Part shown: positions 1 to 12,262 of the stretch, piece after piece
How the letters are laid out: each line of letters starts with the position of its first letter
Numbering within the stretch: position 1 is the first letter of the stretch
Assembly: GCA_933822405.4 (NCBI GenBank)
Contig: CAKOGP040001936.1
Location: 1 to 64,000 of the forward strand
Length of the DNA: 64,000 nucleotides
Source of the DNA: Cylindrotheca closterium
Taxonomy: Eukaryota > Bacillariophyta > Bacillariophyceae > Bacillariales > Bacillariaceae
Reading direction: 5' to 3'
Notes under the pieces: model-generated
Seen by the model: the letters and a program-made list of their open reading frames with translations, nothing else
Databases searched by the model: none
What the model was told of the DNA's origin: nothing
Position numbers and translations under genes: made by a program

Positions 1-183
1 TGGGCATCATTGCCTGGGCGCATCGACAACAACTTTTGACGGTCGAAGGCCGTTCGGCCTTTGTCCGTCTGTAACACAATGTAGTCAAAGAAATCGAACA
101 GTGTGCCTGCGGTCTACGTTGGATTATTAAAATTACAAATCATTTTAGAAGTTCTACATCCCAGTGTTGTTGGCTTCAGAAAA

Positions 184-888
184 ATGTTCAAGCTTCTTTC
201 ATCTAGACAAACTGCTAGATCTCTACTAAAGATTGATGTTGGTGCCTCCTTTCGATGTCTATCCTCCGACTCGTCAGGAGCATTGAGTCCAGAGGCGGTC
301 AAGGCATCCATCAACAAGCTATCGCAGGATTATCCCCTTAGTTCTCCACTTTTCGCTTGGTCAGAGGTTGGTACATTCATTCACAGTGCTATGGATAACT
401 ATTACACATGTTGTCGACATAAACAGCCGAAAATGACTCACAATGTCGATTTTGTCCCGATTTTTTGTTTCTTCATCGTGCAAGGTTGAAGGAAGAAACG
501 CAATAATCAAGACTTACGAGTTCACAGATTTCAATCAAGCATGGTCGTTCATGTCGCGGACAGCTCTTTTGGCGGAAAAGATGGATCATCATCCAGGTGA
601 GTAGTGGAGGTATAGAAACTAAACTTCCCCGACTTTTTTGTGACGATCATCATCTCACCCTTTCATTTCGAAACATATTGTAGAATGGTTTAATGTCTAT
701 TCGACAGTTTCCGTGACACTGACAACTCACGACTGTGACGGTGTGTCAACGAAGGTGAGTTCTTACGAGAGATAAGGATGTAGAAGTACTTATTCCACAC
801 AACTCTCAAATTTTGGCAATAGGATATCAAGATGGCAAGGGCAATGGATGCGTACGCAAGAGATCTGCTCCCAGTGAGACAAGTTTAA
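184..888 (+). CDS. Pterin-4a-carbinolamine dehydratase (PCD/DCoH)
   Basis: Dehydrates 4a-hydroxytetrahydropterin, recycling the pterin cofactor of aromatic amino acid hydroxylases. Predicted exons are 184-366, 485-596, 684-754 and 823-888, giving 143 aa; all junctions are GT-AG and keep frame. The core shows the family signature: EGRNAI, then [22 protein letters not shown] with the active-site His pair, and LTTHDCDG with the third conserved His. The first ~35 residues ([17 protein letters not shown]..., Arg/Ser-rich, few acids) look like a mitochondrial presequence; that is inference. I chose the ATG at 184 because the open frame further upstream has no ATG. The family assignment is firm; the first exon boundary is less so. 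Confidence 0.9.
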
Positions 889-968
889 AAAATCTATGTC
901 TACGCTACTATTACTGGTAAACCACGAGAAGAAAAAGAAGTGTGAACAATATGCTTAGATGGTAGTCA

Positions 969-1574
969 CTATTGCTCTCCAATAAATCTGTTTCTTTTGT
1001 CAAAAATCTTCATGTAGTCCTCTGTTCGCATTTTCTTTTGAAGGTTGAAGATGCTCGCTGCTACATCACGATCTGCAAGCGGGTTTTCGGCCGCATCTTT
1101 ATTCTCATTTTCGAAGACTTGGCTCAGTGGGCGAACTTCCCATTCTTCTGATTCGGACAGCTCCACCATTTTGTCTCCATCAAAAGTCGACAGTCCTGTC
1201 TCTTCATTTTTGTCTTTAGTGAATTTTGTTTTTCTTGAGTCTTGATCCATAGACGCCATCTTTGCCGCAAAGAATGGAACGGACTCGGACTTTTCTTCCT
1301 TTTCCTTGTTGATGGCTTCCAGTTCCTTCGCTTCGATCCTTGCTTTGGATTTGGCAAGTAGCTCTTTCGCCCGTGCAAGCTGTTTTGATACCTCGTCATC
1401 TACGTTATTACCGGCTGATCTTATGGCCAAATCTCTTTGTGCGTACAACCCTGTAGCAGGTGCGAAACCTTGAACGTGTTGGGGAGAAGAAATCAAATGA
1501 AGTGCCATGAAGCATAACCCCAGCCTTTTTTTACTGGTAGGGACGGTCGATCCACTTGATTTTCGCTCTGTCAT
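969..1574 (-). CDS. Predicted plastid-targeted protein of unknown function
   Basis: Single-exon 201-aa protein that I do not recognise. A hydrophobic stretch (LGLCFMALHLI, residues ~18-28) is followed by VQGFAPATG, which resembles the signal-peptide/transit-peptide junction with a Phe at the cleavage site in diatom plastid preproteins. Residues ~58-95 are a Lys/Glu/Ala-rich helix, probably coiled coil (LARAKELLAKSKARIEAKEL). The C-terminal ~35 residues (DRDVAASIFNLQKK...FDKRNRFIGEQ) look like the conserved part. The ATG at 1574 gives 22 residues before the hydrophobic core, long for a signal peptide; the internal Met at residue 23 is an alternative start. Targeting is inference from the motif. 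Confidence 0.6.
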   Translation of the reverse strand: MTERKSSGSTVPTSKKRLGLCFMALHLISSPQHVQGFAPATGLYAQRDLAIRSAGNNVDDEVSKQLARAKELLAKSKARIEAKELEAINKEKEEKSESVPFFAAKMASMDQDSRKTKFTKDKNEETGLSTFDGDKMVELSESEEWEVRPLSQVFENENKDAAENPLADRDVAASIFNLQKKMRTEDYMKIFDKRNRFIGEQ

Positions 1575-1973
1575 GTTTAAAAATTAGCTCAGTGGTTAGC
1601 TTTCGACTGCAGTGTGGATGGGTGATTGTAGGAACTGGCAGCTTCTGCTTGACTACGATTGATATTGAGAAATGGGAGAAATTTGCGTGTTGCACAATCT
1701 GATGTTTGACAAACGTCTTCTCAAAACACGTCTTTCAGCGGACACAGACGGACAGACATTTTAAAAAAAAAGCATTCTTCTCATGTCGATGTCAGTATCG
1801 ATCAATCGACAGTCTTACAGCATGGTCCACTTCCAATCTTGCATCTTCAAAGTGAAGCGAAAAGTCAAAAGTACATGAAGTAATTGTATAGCAATATCTA
1901 TAAAATGGCACGCCTATTTGCAGGCGGTATTATTGAAGAGAGTAAGACTGATGTGTCGTTACTGTCAGTCTAT
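1575..1973. other. Intergenic spacer, 399 bp
   Basis: Lies between the divergently placed start of the plastid-targeted unknown and the 3' end of THF1. It has a short A run near 1762-1770 and no convincing gene, RNA or repeat. Confidence 0.5.
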
Positions 1974-3117
1974 TTACTTGGCTTCAGCGGTTTCGGCGGC
2001 TTCGGCGCGTTCACGGTTTGCTTGTGTCTCGGCTTCAATCTCCTTCTTCATCTTTTCTTCTCTTTCCGCAGCGTTCAGCGCGGCTTCTGCCTTGGCCTCC
2101 AGTCTCTCTGCCATTCTCTTCTTTTCTCGGATTTCAATTTCTTTCATCATGGTCTCCATCATATCCAACTTGCCCTTGACTCTGAAGTATAGATCACTGT
2201 CGTTCTGTAATTCAAAAGCATAAAAATATGTGAGAGATTTGAAATGAAACCAAAATGATGTCCCTCGCTCCAATAGTCATGTACGACTTACGCATGCGGA
2301 CAAATGTGTCTTTCCAAGCTTGGTCTTCATCCAGTCCTCCATGATTGGATAAACTTCATCCTTGTCCATATCAATTCCAACGAGGTCCATAATCCTGACC
2401 ATTCCGATTCCGAAGTATCGGGAGTACATCCAGAACTCATCTTCCTTGATGCCGGCAACGATGGCACCAAGTGGAGACGAAGGATCTTCTCCTACGAGAG
2501 CCTTTTCGATATCTTCCTTGCTCTTTCCAGTGGCCCATTCCTCCATAGATTTGGCCTCGGCGCGGATCTTGGCTTCATCCAAACCAACACTCTTGAATAG
2601 GGCGCTGGCAATCTTTTCACCGACGCCGGGCTCGGGGTAGTTCTTAAGGAGCAAGTCCAAAGAGGTCAACATACCAAGACTCCAGACAGCATCTTGTTGG
2701 AATCTAGCATTTACAACGATAAGGTGGGTGGTTCCAACAATATCAGTGACCATATTCTTGTAAAGAGCGTTGACCGATAGCCCCATTTCCTTTGTAAAGT
2801 CAGCAAAAGCATCACCGACGGTCTTAACCTCAGCTCCTACAAGATGTCCAAATCTCTTGGCAAAGGCAGTATCAGCTTGTCCTGGCTTGTAATTTAGCTA
2901 TAAACGAAGATAATAAAAAGGTAAGAAAAGGACTCGGAAGAAAGACTAAGGCACGAAAAACCAAATTTGGACTCACTTCGGCCTCAATGTCTGGAAGGTC
3001 CAATCCGCCGGCAACAGCGCTAAGAGCACAGCTGGAAGATCTGGTGGTGACTGGGGCGAAAGCATCAGTGGAGGCAGCAAGGGCCAGGGCAAAAAGGGCG
3101 GTAACTTGGATTTGCAT
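1974..3117 (-). CDS. THF1: THF1/Psb29-like thylakoid formation protein, plastid
   Basis: Involved in photosystem II assembly/repair and thylakoid formation in cyanobacteria and plastids. Exons (minus strand) are 3117-2977, 2897-2292 and 2204-1974, all phase 0, giving 325 aa. The N-terminus has a signal peptide and the STDAFAP junction, so a bipartite plastid presequence is clear. The core follows THF1: [20 protein letters not shown], then [19 protein letters not shown], then the KSVGLDE segment. The C-terminal ~60 residues are an Ala/Glu/Lys-rich coiled coil ([19 protein letters not shown]), as in plant THF1. I preferred the ATG at 3117 over an in-frame one at 3147 because it gives a standard signal peptide. 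Confidence 0.85.
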
Positions 3118-3866
3118 TGTGTATTTTTTGTTTGTTATGGCTTGCAACTTTGCAAATGGCGAGGTGTTGTAGGCACGAATATTGCTGATGTCTGCTGACT
3201 GTTTCCGGCGTGTATCAGTCGGCTTTCGAACAACATCATCAACGGAGTCATATTACGGCCGTAATGTACTGGGGTCTACGTACTGAGATGAAATGAACAC
3301 GTCAGTGGGAATTACTGGTTGACTCAGACGATTGAAACATGTTAATGACCAGGACCAACTCATGCTGTAACGTTGGAGTTAAAACCACCACCTGTCCAAA
3401 TTAATCAGTGGAAACGGGCCTATGGATAGAAGGCAAGAGGTGTAGATGAATGAATCAATCTTAGGTGGCAAAAACAATCATTGCCATTTTCATTTCATTT
3501 CAGAGTAGAGGCTATCATTTGACTTACTGGAGTAAAATGGGTGTCATACCGGTTCCTTGTACCAGGAAGGTATTAATACTCGTAACCAGTACCATCTTTC
3601 ACAAAGATACCTAGATAATGCCTGTCAGAAGGTATCATCCGCGATGTAATGCCAGCAGTGCAGCGCATGATTGTTCGGTGGTAGAAACTGCTTGCAGTAC
3701 GGTGGGGCTTTGGTTTCACGTTGTTAGTACTCCTGAAGGCAACGACAACGCCCCGTGCGTTCAATCATCTAGTCTTTGATTCCATCAAAACCTAAACGTA
3801 GAAAATGATTTCATTTTAGATGTACACTTCATATTCTGATTATAGCTAGATACACAATTCCTTCCC
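3118..3866. other. Intergenic region, 749 bp
   Basis: Common upstream side of THF1 and downstream side of the Ser/Pro-rich unknown. It contains an ACCGGT-type element (CATACCGGTTCCTTGTACCAGG, around 3545-3566) related to the GTACCGGTAC family found elsewhere in the window. A 63-codon open frame on the minus strand (3573-3764) has no coding character that I can see. Confidence 0.5.
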
Positions 3867-4469
3867 TTACTCTCCCCCTTCATTCCTAGTTTCTGGTTGG
3901 GCCTCATCATCGACTTGGTTCATATCCAATCCAACGGCACTGCTCGTACTATTTCGCCTAAGCAGCCTTGCCAAACTACTTTGAGACGCTCTAGCATCTT
4001 CTGGCAATAGACCTCTCAGTCCAATGAAGCTGGAACTCGCTCCAAAACTAGATCCCTCAGCTGGTTTGGTAAAGGCTGCAAAGGTGTCAGATTCCTTGTT
4101 GTCCACAAAGGGAGGCCTGCGTTTGTTACAAGAGTTGTGATCAATGCAAAGATCCGCATTGGGATTGGGTCGTGGACGAACTTGGCCTACTGTAGGGCTG
4201 ACAAAGGCTGGATCAAAGCAAAAGGCACCATCGAAAGATTCGGTTCGCTGTCTGGGTCGGTTGGTTGGGGCTGGCAGGTCCATGAAGCCCTTGTCATCAA
4301 TCTTTGAGAGCGATGGCATGGAAGGCATTTGCACTGTAGCGGGTGCCATATCATGGTGTCGAGGGGTACTACTCTGGCTGGTCGGTGTCAGTGGCATCAG
4401 ACGACGACGCTTGTTTCCTGGTGAGAGGTTTGTGGTTTTGGGAGTCAGGTGAGGTACAATGGATGTCAT
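3867..4469 (-). CDS. Ser/Pro/Asn-rich hypothetical protein
   Basis: Single-exon, 200 aa from the ATG at 4469; an in-frame Met 12 codons upstream would add a Lys-rich stretch. Not recognised. The sequence is rich in Ser, Pro, Thr and Arg. A basic patch near the N-terminus (NKRRRLMPLTP) could be a nuclear localisation signal. Short motifs such as RQRTESFDG and LARLLRRNSTSS look like basophilic-kinase (R-x-x-S) sites. The tail is acidic. It is predicted largely disordered, possibly a regulatory nuclear protein; that is inference only. Confidence 0.55.
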   Translation of the reverse strand: MTSIVPHLTPKTTNLSPGNKRRRLMPLTPTSQSSTPRHHDMAPATVQMPSMPSLSKIDDKGFMDLPAPTNRPRQRTESFDGAFCFDPAFVSPTVGQVRPRPNPNADLCIDHNSCNKRRPPFVDNKESDTFAAFTKPAEGSSFGASSSFIGLRGLLPEDARASQSSLARLLRRNSTSSAVGLDMNQVDDEAQPETRNEGGE

Positions 4470-5089
4470 GATGATTCTTGTCTCTTTCTTCTTCTTTAGG
4501 TTCAAAATTCAAAGAGTTTGTGGTGAATGCAAATGTGACAAAAGGCTTGATGCGAAGGAACAGCCGATGATGAGAGTGTCAGAAACAATAAATCCTTTTT
4601 CTGCTCTCAAGCTGTTGTGGAAGCTGATTTCTGTTCCTCCTTCTACGAACCCTACAGTACTAGGAGGTACCTGACGTTTGTGTGACATCATGGAACTTGG
4701 TGGAAGGTGAGGTGAAGGTGGAACCCGGAGAGTTCGAGAGTCGACATGAAAGCTCGTGACGTCATCATCATATAGCACTATATCTGTACTTTTCGAACCA
4801 TCATTCTCAGTACTCCATCTACATACGACAAAGATTGGCGGAGAAGATATTACGCCTTCGCCGCTTGCATTCCGCAACGAAAAGGTCCGGCACATCAGAT
4901 CACTTTGTCTGGACAATTTGGCTCCATCAGTTTCGGTTACCTACAACAACCATTTACATCTGATAGCAGCAGCCTTTCACTAAAAGGAATTGTTGCCGGA
5001 AGACCAATTCGAAATAATTTGGTCAAATTTCGATCGCCATTTGAAACTAAAACGGTCGTGGCAAAGATCTTGAATCCTTTCCAATTAAG
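4470..5089. other. Divergent intergenic region, 620 bp
   Basis: Lies between the start codons of the Ser/Pro-rich unknown (minus) and OGDH E1 (plus), so it probably holds both promoters. A 135-codon minus-strand open frame (4509-4916) shows no recognisable domain, and I treat it as chance. Confidence 0.45.
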
Positions 5090-8000
5090 ATGCCTTATCC
5101 ACTACTGTTGGCGTCCCAACGCCGTCTCCTAGCTGCAGGAAATAAATCTGGTTCTCTGAAAACAGCTGTAGCAAGGTCTTTTTCCACAAAGCCCCAAGAA
5201 ATTGAGTCTTTTCTAAGTGGAACTTCGAGTTTGTACGCTGAACAAATGTTGGAGCAATACGAAGAAGATCCTAATTCTGTTCATCCATCCTGGAAGAAGT
5301 ACTTTGACAACTTGCAAGAGGGGGTAGCGTTTAATCAAGAAGATTATGCTCGACCTACAGTCATTCCAGGAAAGCGTCAAGGGGCAGCTGTGAGTTTTGA
5401 CTGGGACATTAGTTGTCCAAACTAATTCCAAAATTTGTTTTGCCGGTCTTTGCCACGCTCACATTCAATCTCTATCGTTCCTTTTCTTCTGTTTCCTTTT
5501 GCTTTCATCCTGCAATATCTCTCACGGTCGCCCGTCATTAGGACGCTGTTCCATCCGATTCGTTGGCTGTTTCCCACATTATTCGATCGTACCAAGTCAA
5601 TGGACACTTGGCTGCCAAACTGGATCCTTTGGGCTTGTATACAGCGGATGCCTTTCCGTTTCGACCACAAGCGACGACACCAGATGGTTATCCTGAAGAA
5701 TTGGGACACGAATTTCATGGATTCGTCGATGCCGACTTGGATCGCAAACTCCATTTTGTTGGAGGAGCCTCGGGTGGTAACAAGGGATATTTGGAAGAAT
5801 TGAGTAATGCGCCTCACAAGGTGACACTGCGCGCCATTTTGGACGAATTACGCAAAACATACTGTGGGACTTTGGCAGTGGAATACATGCACATTGGAGA
5901 CAAAAACAAGGCAAATTGGCTTCGTGAGCGCATTGAGAATCCTCGGTGGTTGAATTATGACAAGGAGAAAAAGACTCATATCTTTGAACGATTGTGCTTT
6001 GCGGATACCTTCGAGAACTTTCTGGCTCATAAATTCAACACTACCAAACGATTTGGTCTGGATGGAGGAGAAGCCATTATCCCTGCACTCAAGGACGCCA
6101 TCGATCGAGCCAGTGAACTTGGAGCTCACTCATTTGTCATTGGAATGCCACACCGAGGGCGATTGAATGTCTTGGCCAATGTCATGAGAAAGCCCATGCC
6201 ATTGATTTTTAGCGAATTCCAAGGAACCAACTACAACGTAGATGACTACACCAAGGGAAATAGCAAGTGGGGAATCTCAGGTGATGTCAAGTATCACTTG
6301 GGATCCAGTATGGATCGGACGTATCCAGATGGAAGAACCATTCACTTGAGTTTGGTAGCAAATCCTTCGCATCTGGAATGTGTGGATCCTGTGGTTGCTG
6401 GTAAGGCCAGAGCCAAGCAATACTATTCTGGAAATAGGTAGGAGATGAAAATGTGTTTCTGCCTTCTATACTTTCAAGGAGGATCAAATTCGCCTAACCT
6501 TTTTTCTTTCAGACCGGAAGATATGCGCGCTGTTGTTCCAGTCCTCCTTCACGGAGATGCTGCCTTTGCAGGACAAGGAGTAGTCTACGAAACCATGCAA
6601 TTGGCTAAGGTCCCGGATTTTGATGTCGGAGGAACCATCCATGTGATTGTCAATAACCAAATTGGTTTCACCACCAATCCAATTCACTCGCGATCCACAC
6701 CCTACTGCAGTGATCTGGGTAAGGCATTCAACTGTCCTATTTTCCATTGTAACGGAGATGACCCATTGGCCGTGTCGACTGCTTTGGAAACTGCTGTCGA
6801 GTGGCGACAAGAATGGGGAGGAGATGTTATCATTGATATGGTATGCTATCGTCGCAATGGTCACAACGAATTGGACCAGCCTAGTTTCACACAGCCACGA
6901 TTGTACGCGGAGATTTCCAAGCATCCGTCGAGCCTTCAAATTTTCGAAAAAAGACTCATCGAGGAGGGAACTCTCACTCAAGAAGAAATTGATGAGATCA
7001 AGCAATTTACTCTAGATTCTTACGAGAGTGACCTCGAAGCATCCAAGACCTACGAAACGAAGATGGATGATTGGCTATCTAGTAAATGGACAGGGTTCCA
7101 CGGACCCAAGCAAATATCACGTATCCGTCAAACAGGAGTCGATATTGACTTGTTGAAAAAGGTTGGGTTGCAAGCTGGTACGGTTCCAGACGATTTTGCT
7201 CTGCACAGACAAATGGCAAAAATCTTCAAGGGACGTCGCGACATGGCCGAAGCTGGCACTGGAATTGACTGGGGACTTGCCGAAGCCATGGCGTTCGGAT
7301 CCCTGCTCGTTGAGGGAAATCATGTTCGAATCACTGGACAAGATGTGCAGCGTGGAACATTCAGTCACCGTCATGCTGTAGTGAAGGATCAAAAGACGGA
7401 GGAAGAATACGCACCTCTTAATCATATTACCAAGAAGATGGATCCATCATGTCCAAAAGAAGAGATGTCAGGGCCTGATACTCAAGCAGGATTCACGGCA
7501 AGAAATTCTATTCTTTCAGAATTTGCAGTTTTGGGCTTTGAGCTTGGATATTCCTTGGAAAACCCCAATGCGTTGGTGTTGTGGGAGGCCCAGTTCGGGG
7601 ACTTTGTCAACGGTGCTCAAATTATCATCGATCAGTTCATTAGTTCCGGAGAAGATAAATGGCTGCGCCAATCTGGCTTGGTCATGTTATTGCCTCATGG
7701 ATATGACGGACAAGGTGCCGAGCACTCAAGTTGCCGTTTCGAACGGTTCCTACAAGGAATTGACGAAGATCCTCACTTTGTCCCTGATTTTAGCAGGGAT
7801 GAGAGAATGCAGATTCAAAAACATAACTGGCAGGTTGTGAACTGTACAACACCAGCGAACTACTTTCATGTTCTACGTCGTCAGATCCACCGTGACTTCC
7901 GAAAACCTCTTATTGTTGTTTCTCCCAAGAATCTCCTGCGACTCAAGAAGTGTGTTTCAACTCTAGAGGAAATGGGACCAGGAACAGAATTCATTGTAAG

Positions 8001-8637
8001 TTGTCATTCCCTTTCGTGTTTTGCGATTGAGAGTGCCGACAAGCTCACACTTAGTTTCCTTAAAGCGAGTGTACGACGATACTGACCCAATGGTCAATGA
8101 AGATCCAGAAAAGGTTGAGGTGAGTAGCTCTTGATCCCATGGTACAAATTGAGAGTTGGAAAACATTAACATATGATTGCGTTTCTTGCAGAGACTGGTC
8201 TTTTGCACTGGCCAAATCTACTATGAACTACTGGCAGAGCGTGAAACCCGAGGCCTCACAAACACTGCATTGGTTCGATTAGAGCAAATTGCACCATTCC
8301 CCTTTGATCGTATTGCTCAGAGCAGTGCTAAATACCCCAATGCTGAGGTCATTTGGGCCCAACAAGAGCCGAAGTAAGTGAACACTTAATTTTTTATTGT
8401 GTTATTGCTTTATTTACAAGTGAAGACCTCTAACACTGTCTTAGGAACATGGGAGCCTACTCTTACGTGAACCCTAGGATCATGACGGCAACTCGTGAGA
8501 TTAACCATGATGAAAGACGTCCGCGATATGTTGGCCGCCAAGTTAGTGCAGCACCTGCAACTGGAATGTCCAGAGTCCACCAAGCAGAGTTTAAGGACAT
8601 CATGGAAGGAGTTTTTGGCGTCCCTGAAGCCGCTTAG
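5090..8637 (+). CDS. OGDH: 2-oxoglutarate dehydrogenase E1 component, mitochondrial
   Basis: Thiamine-diphosphate decarboxylase subunit of the 2-oxoglutarate dehydrogenase complex (TCA cycle, mitochondrial matrix). Predicted exons: 5090-5389, 5542-6437, 6513-7995, 8066-8119, 8192-8373, 8445-8637; total 1035 aa, close to family length. Residues 1-~33 (SQRRLLAAG...VARSFSTK) are a presequence, followed by the E1o motif FLSGTSSLYAEQM and HPSWKKYF. Visible landmarks: GMPHRGRLNVLANV, the ThDP-binding block starting HGDAAFAGQGVVYETMQL, CYRRNGHNELDQPSFTQP, GQDVQRGTFSHRHAV, and WEAQFGDFVNGAQIIIDQF. The 54-nt exon 4 (RVYDDTDPMVNEDPEKVE) is supported by exact frame and by family alignment. Confidence 0.96.
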
Positions 8638-9011
8638 GTACTGTAGTACTAATCTTAGATTACGGCCGCTGCCGGTAATACATAAAAAAGCAGACAATTC
8701 ATGTATGTACCTACCGTACCGGTACAGTGCTGTAGCATTTTGTAGCAAGTTAGTTTGACCGCGGATGGATGGATGGACGACGATTGTTTTAGATTCACTC
8801 GAATAAAATACCGTTGCAAGACGCACCTGCCGGCCAAGCATACGCGCGAGTCAGTCCTGTTGTTGGCGTTCAACGCAAAAAAGAGTCAGCCGAGGTGCTC
8901 CAAAAACCTAAGTACAATCGAAGTTGATGCGTTGATAAACGTTTTCGAACGTCGCCGAGAAATTGGACAGAATTCATAGTACCTTTCACGAGTTTCAACT
9001 GCACCATTCAT
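8638..9011. other. Intergenic region with a GTACCGGTAC palindrome
   Basis: 374 bp between OGDH and the PS-repeat protein. The perfect palindrome GTACCGGTAC is at 8716-8725, within a run of GTAC-containing steps (8705-8730), about 290 bp upstream of the next start. GGATGGATGGA at about 8763-8773 is a short simple repeat. Confidence 0.6.
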
Positions 9012-11645
9012 ATGACAATGGTGAAAATCATGCAATTTTATAGCATATGTACCTTCCTTCTGATGTGGCATTGTGCCCTAGGTGGAACTAGTAACGAGAG
9101 AACTGCTTTCAACTCGCGACGCGGCGTATCAGGTGATCATAGCAGCAGTTCTGCAGATTACTTTGAAGCCAATAGAATCTTCGAAAGAGTTGTATACGTT
9201 GACATCGACGCTGGAGAGGCGGATCTCGCTGGATTGTCTCTTGTCTCGACTTCGACTCTTGAGCATCAATTCGTGCAATCTTTCAACAAGCTCTCAGAAG
9301 AACTTTGCGATATTGAGGGTCTTCGCATCCTAGCTGCCAATATCCAGTACACCGACGCGAGCAAAACGGAATACATCCTTCGACGAGGAGGAAACAAGTA
9401 CACGATTGAATTTCAAGTCTTTGCAACCTGCGACAACTGTAACCCATTTTCCGTCACCGTATTTGATCATCGTGTTCTCACCACCCGACGAACCAGAGAG
9501 ATCGAGGGAGATGTGGAAACAGTCTTTGATAGGCAATTGAGCTCAAAGAAGAGCAGCAAGAAAAGTGCCAGCAACAGCAGCAGTAGCAGCAGCAGCAGTA
9601 GCAGCAAGAAGAGTGGTAAAGGAAAGGGCAAAGGCAAGGGCAAGGGCGGCAAAGGCAGCAAAAAGAGCGGAAAAGGAAAGGGTGGCATGGTTATCGGCGA
9701 CAAGGCGCAACAAAACGGTCAAGTCATTTGCACGGCTAAAAATCCTCAATTCCGTGCACCAACAGAAGAGGAATTCCGCGAAGTTTACAGTGTTGCGGTT
9801 AGAGGTTTGATGACTGGATCAACCACAAGACGTCAGTTGGGTCGAAATTTCGTTGTCGGTGGATTGCTTCCAATCCAAGCAATCACAAAAGTCTACGAAG
9901 TTTTGGACGGACGTTGCGTTGCTGCATTCGAAGAATTCAATTCGATTGTAACCATCGAGGTGTCCGGTAACTTTGAAGCTGCCACTACTGCTGAATACCT
10001 AGAGCTTGCTGAAGCCTTCTTCCAAAACTACAATGCTCTTCAAGCCCATGGATGTGACAAGCCTTTGTTTAGAGAAGTTAGTGCTGTTGAAATTACAATG
10101 GCAACTCCTGATACCGATGGAAACGGTTTCTTCAACCTGGTCTTGAACGTCTTTGCATCTTGCCAAGGTGTTGGTTGCACTGATGACATCTCGCTTTTCA
10201 GCGACTTCAATGTATTCCGCAGGCTTCTAACAAACACAACCCTCGAAGTTGATGACCCTTGCGAATGTCCAGTATCACCGAATAGAAAGAATGCCGCACC
10301 ATCGGCCCTTGAGATGGGAATTCTTTTTGATGAGACACTTCAAGAACTACGTGCAAGTGGATTGGTTACCAACTTCCAGACTGCAAGAATCATTACAGAG
10401 GTTGGTGTTCAAGCGATTTCTCCAGCGCCTTCGGGCATGCCAACTGTTTCCAATGCACCATCAATTTCCAATGCGCCATCAACCAGTGTAAAACCAACTG
10501 GAGGACCTCCTACGTTTAGTCAATCGCCTTCTGCTCTTGGTTCGGCTAGACCAAGTGTCAGTTTTGCACCATCCAACAGTATGGCACCATCGCTCAGTCC
10601 AACTATCAGTAACAAGCCGAGTGTCAGTTTGGTACCAAGTTCTAATCCTAGTCTGAGTGGAGCGCCTTCCGGAAAACCATCTGATAGTGCACCACCATCA
10701 CAGGCTGCAACTACTTCGGTAAGCCCTTCGGGTGCACCAAGTACCAGCAAATCTCCGAGTGAAGCACCCAGTGGATCTGGTGCACCAAGTGTGTCCGAGA
10801 AACCATCTTCGAACCCAACAAACTCGCTTGTACCAAGTTTTCAACCAAGTAACAAGCCCAGTGTTGCAGCGAGTGGTGTACCAAGTACCAAACCAAGTCT
10901 TGCTCCAAGTATTACGCCAAGTTCCAATCCAAGTGCAAGTAAGCAACCAAGTTCTCAACCAAGTTTCAAGCCTTCAAAATCAGAAAATCCTTCTCTCAGT
11001 GTGCAACCAAGTTTGAACCCTTCTGGAAGTGACAATCCTTCTGCCAGCATTCAACCAAGCATGAACCCCAGTACTAAACCAAGTTTGAATCCAAGTCAAA
11101 ACCCCAGTACCCAGCCAAGTAACAACCCTTCTCTCAGCTTGAATCCAAGCCAGAAACCCAGTACCCAGCCAAGTTTGAACCCCAGTTCCATACCATCTCA
11201 AAATCCTTCGGCCAAAGTACCTGCTGATCTTGATGAGATCGACAACAGTACACCTGACTTTGACAAACCACCAGTAAGTCGACCAATGTGAATGCACCAA
11301 CAACACTGGAAGATTTCCATTATCAATGTCTCACAATTCTCTTTCAATTTATAGGACAATGACATCGTGTTCGACCCTCTAGCTGAGGAGGGAGCTGAGA
11401 CTGCTGTACTCGCAGCTACCGACTCTCCAACAATGGCACCAGTTGAGCCAGTTGAGCCTGTTGTTGCCGACGATGATGACGCCGGTGATGATGACGCTGA
11501 TGATGATGATGCTGTAAGTTGGTAACCCCAAAAATGACTACCTCTATCAATCACTTCAACGAACTCACGTAATCTATCATTTCTTGCTTCTCTACAGGAC
11601 GATGATGATGCTGATGACGACGATTCAGAACGAAGACAACAATAG
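9012..11645 (+). CDS. Secreted PSxxPS-repeat protein with silaffin-like Lys/Ser/Gly block
   Basis: Exons 9012-11273, 11355-11513 and 11598-11645, phase 0 joints, 821 aa. Residues 1-~25 are a signal peptide (hydrophobic FYSICTFLLMWHCALG). Two related globular segments (~50-165 and ~240-460) both contain patterns of the type VVYVDI...F..CDNCN and ...FASCQGVGC. Between them, residues ~177-225 are Lys, Ser and Gly only (KKS repeats, a Ser run, then KGKGKGKG). Residues ~475-740 are PSxxPS repeats with N/S/Q/K spacers, and the C-terminus is an Asp/Ala-rich acidic tail. The composition resembles diatom cell-wall, silica-associated or adhesive proteins. No family name can be assigned with confidence. 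Confidence 0.75.
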
Positions 11646-12262
11646 TTCCACACCACACTCAACTGGATCCACTGAAAAGGTATCGTCTTGAGGATGGTGT
11701 CTTCTAGTGGAAAAGTGAAAACAAAGCACTATGTACATTAGAAGCAAGTAGACAATTGAATCGTCTGGGTTTGTTCACGTGCAAGCAGTTGGAATGCGTG
11801 CATTGGTGGTCTTATTTTGGAGCCCATATTTGTTATAAGAATCTAAATATTTTTATGTTAAACAAGAAACTACTATTGAATATGCACTGGATGCATCCCG
11901 TTTCTGTTCCAATAGATGAAACCTAGTGTTATTGTTGGCCAGGAGTATCCATTATTCTACAGTGAGTATGAGGATGAGACTAAAAGCAATGACGCCGGAC
12001 AGACCATGATGGATTTTGAATTCTTCGGGCATCCTGCATCCGCCGATTTGAAAAACGAGGACAGCATTGTTGCTTGTGTAGAGAGTGAAGAGTACAACAG
12101 CTGCATATCCGAAAGCGCAACGTACATAAAGCCGACTTATTGCTTCAATTTTTGTTTCGGGTGTAGAAAGAAGAGTAAAAGAAGGCGTTTTCTGCTGTCA
12201 TTGCTTCTTCGAAGTTGAAACGTCATTTCGCAATCCTGGCATTCCCACCAAACCGTTTCAAC
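11646..12262. other. Intergenic region, 617 bp
   Basis: Contains a 100-codon plus-strand open frame (11916-12218, starting MKPSVIVGQEYPLF) with an acidic first part and a Cys/Lys/Arg-rich end. It resembles nothing I know and ends 45 bp before the UGGT start, so it may be UGGT leader sequence rather than a gene. Nothing else noted. Confidence 0.4.

Noticed and set aside
1..183. Upstream extension of the PCD frame with GTG start
   Set aside because: No ATG; the ATG at 184 gives a clean presequence and matches eukaryotic start rules.
11916..12218. 100-codon plus-strand frame before UGGT
   Set aside because: Could be a real small gene, but no similarity, and position immediately before UGGT fits a leader; listed only as part of the intergenic entry.
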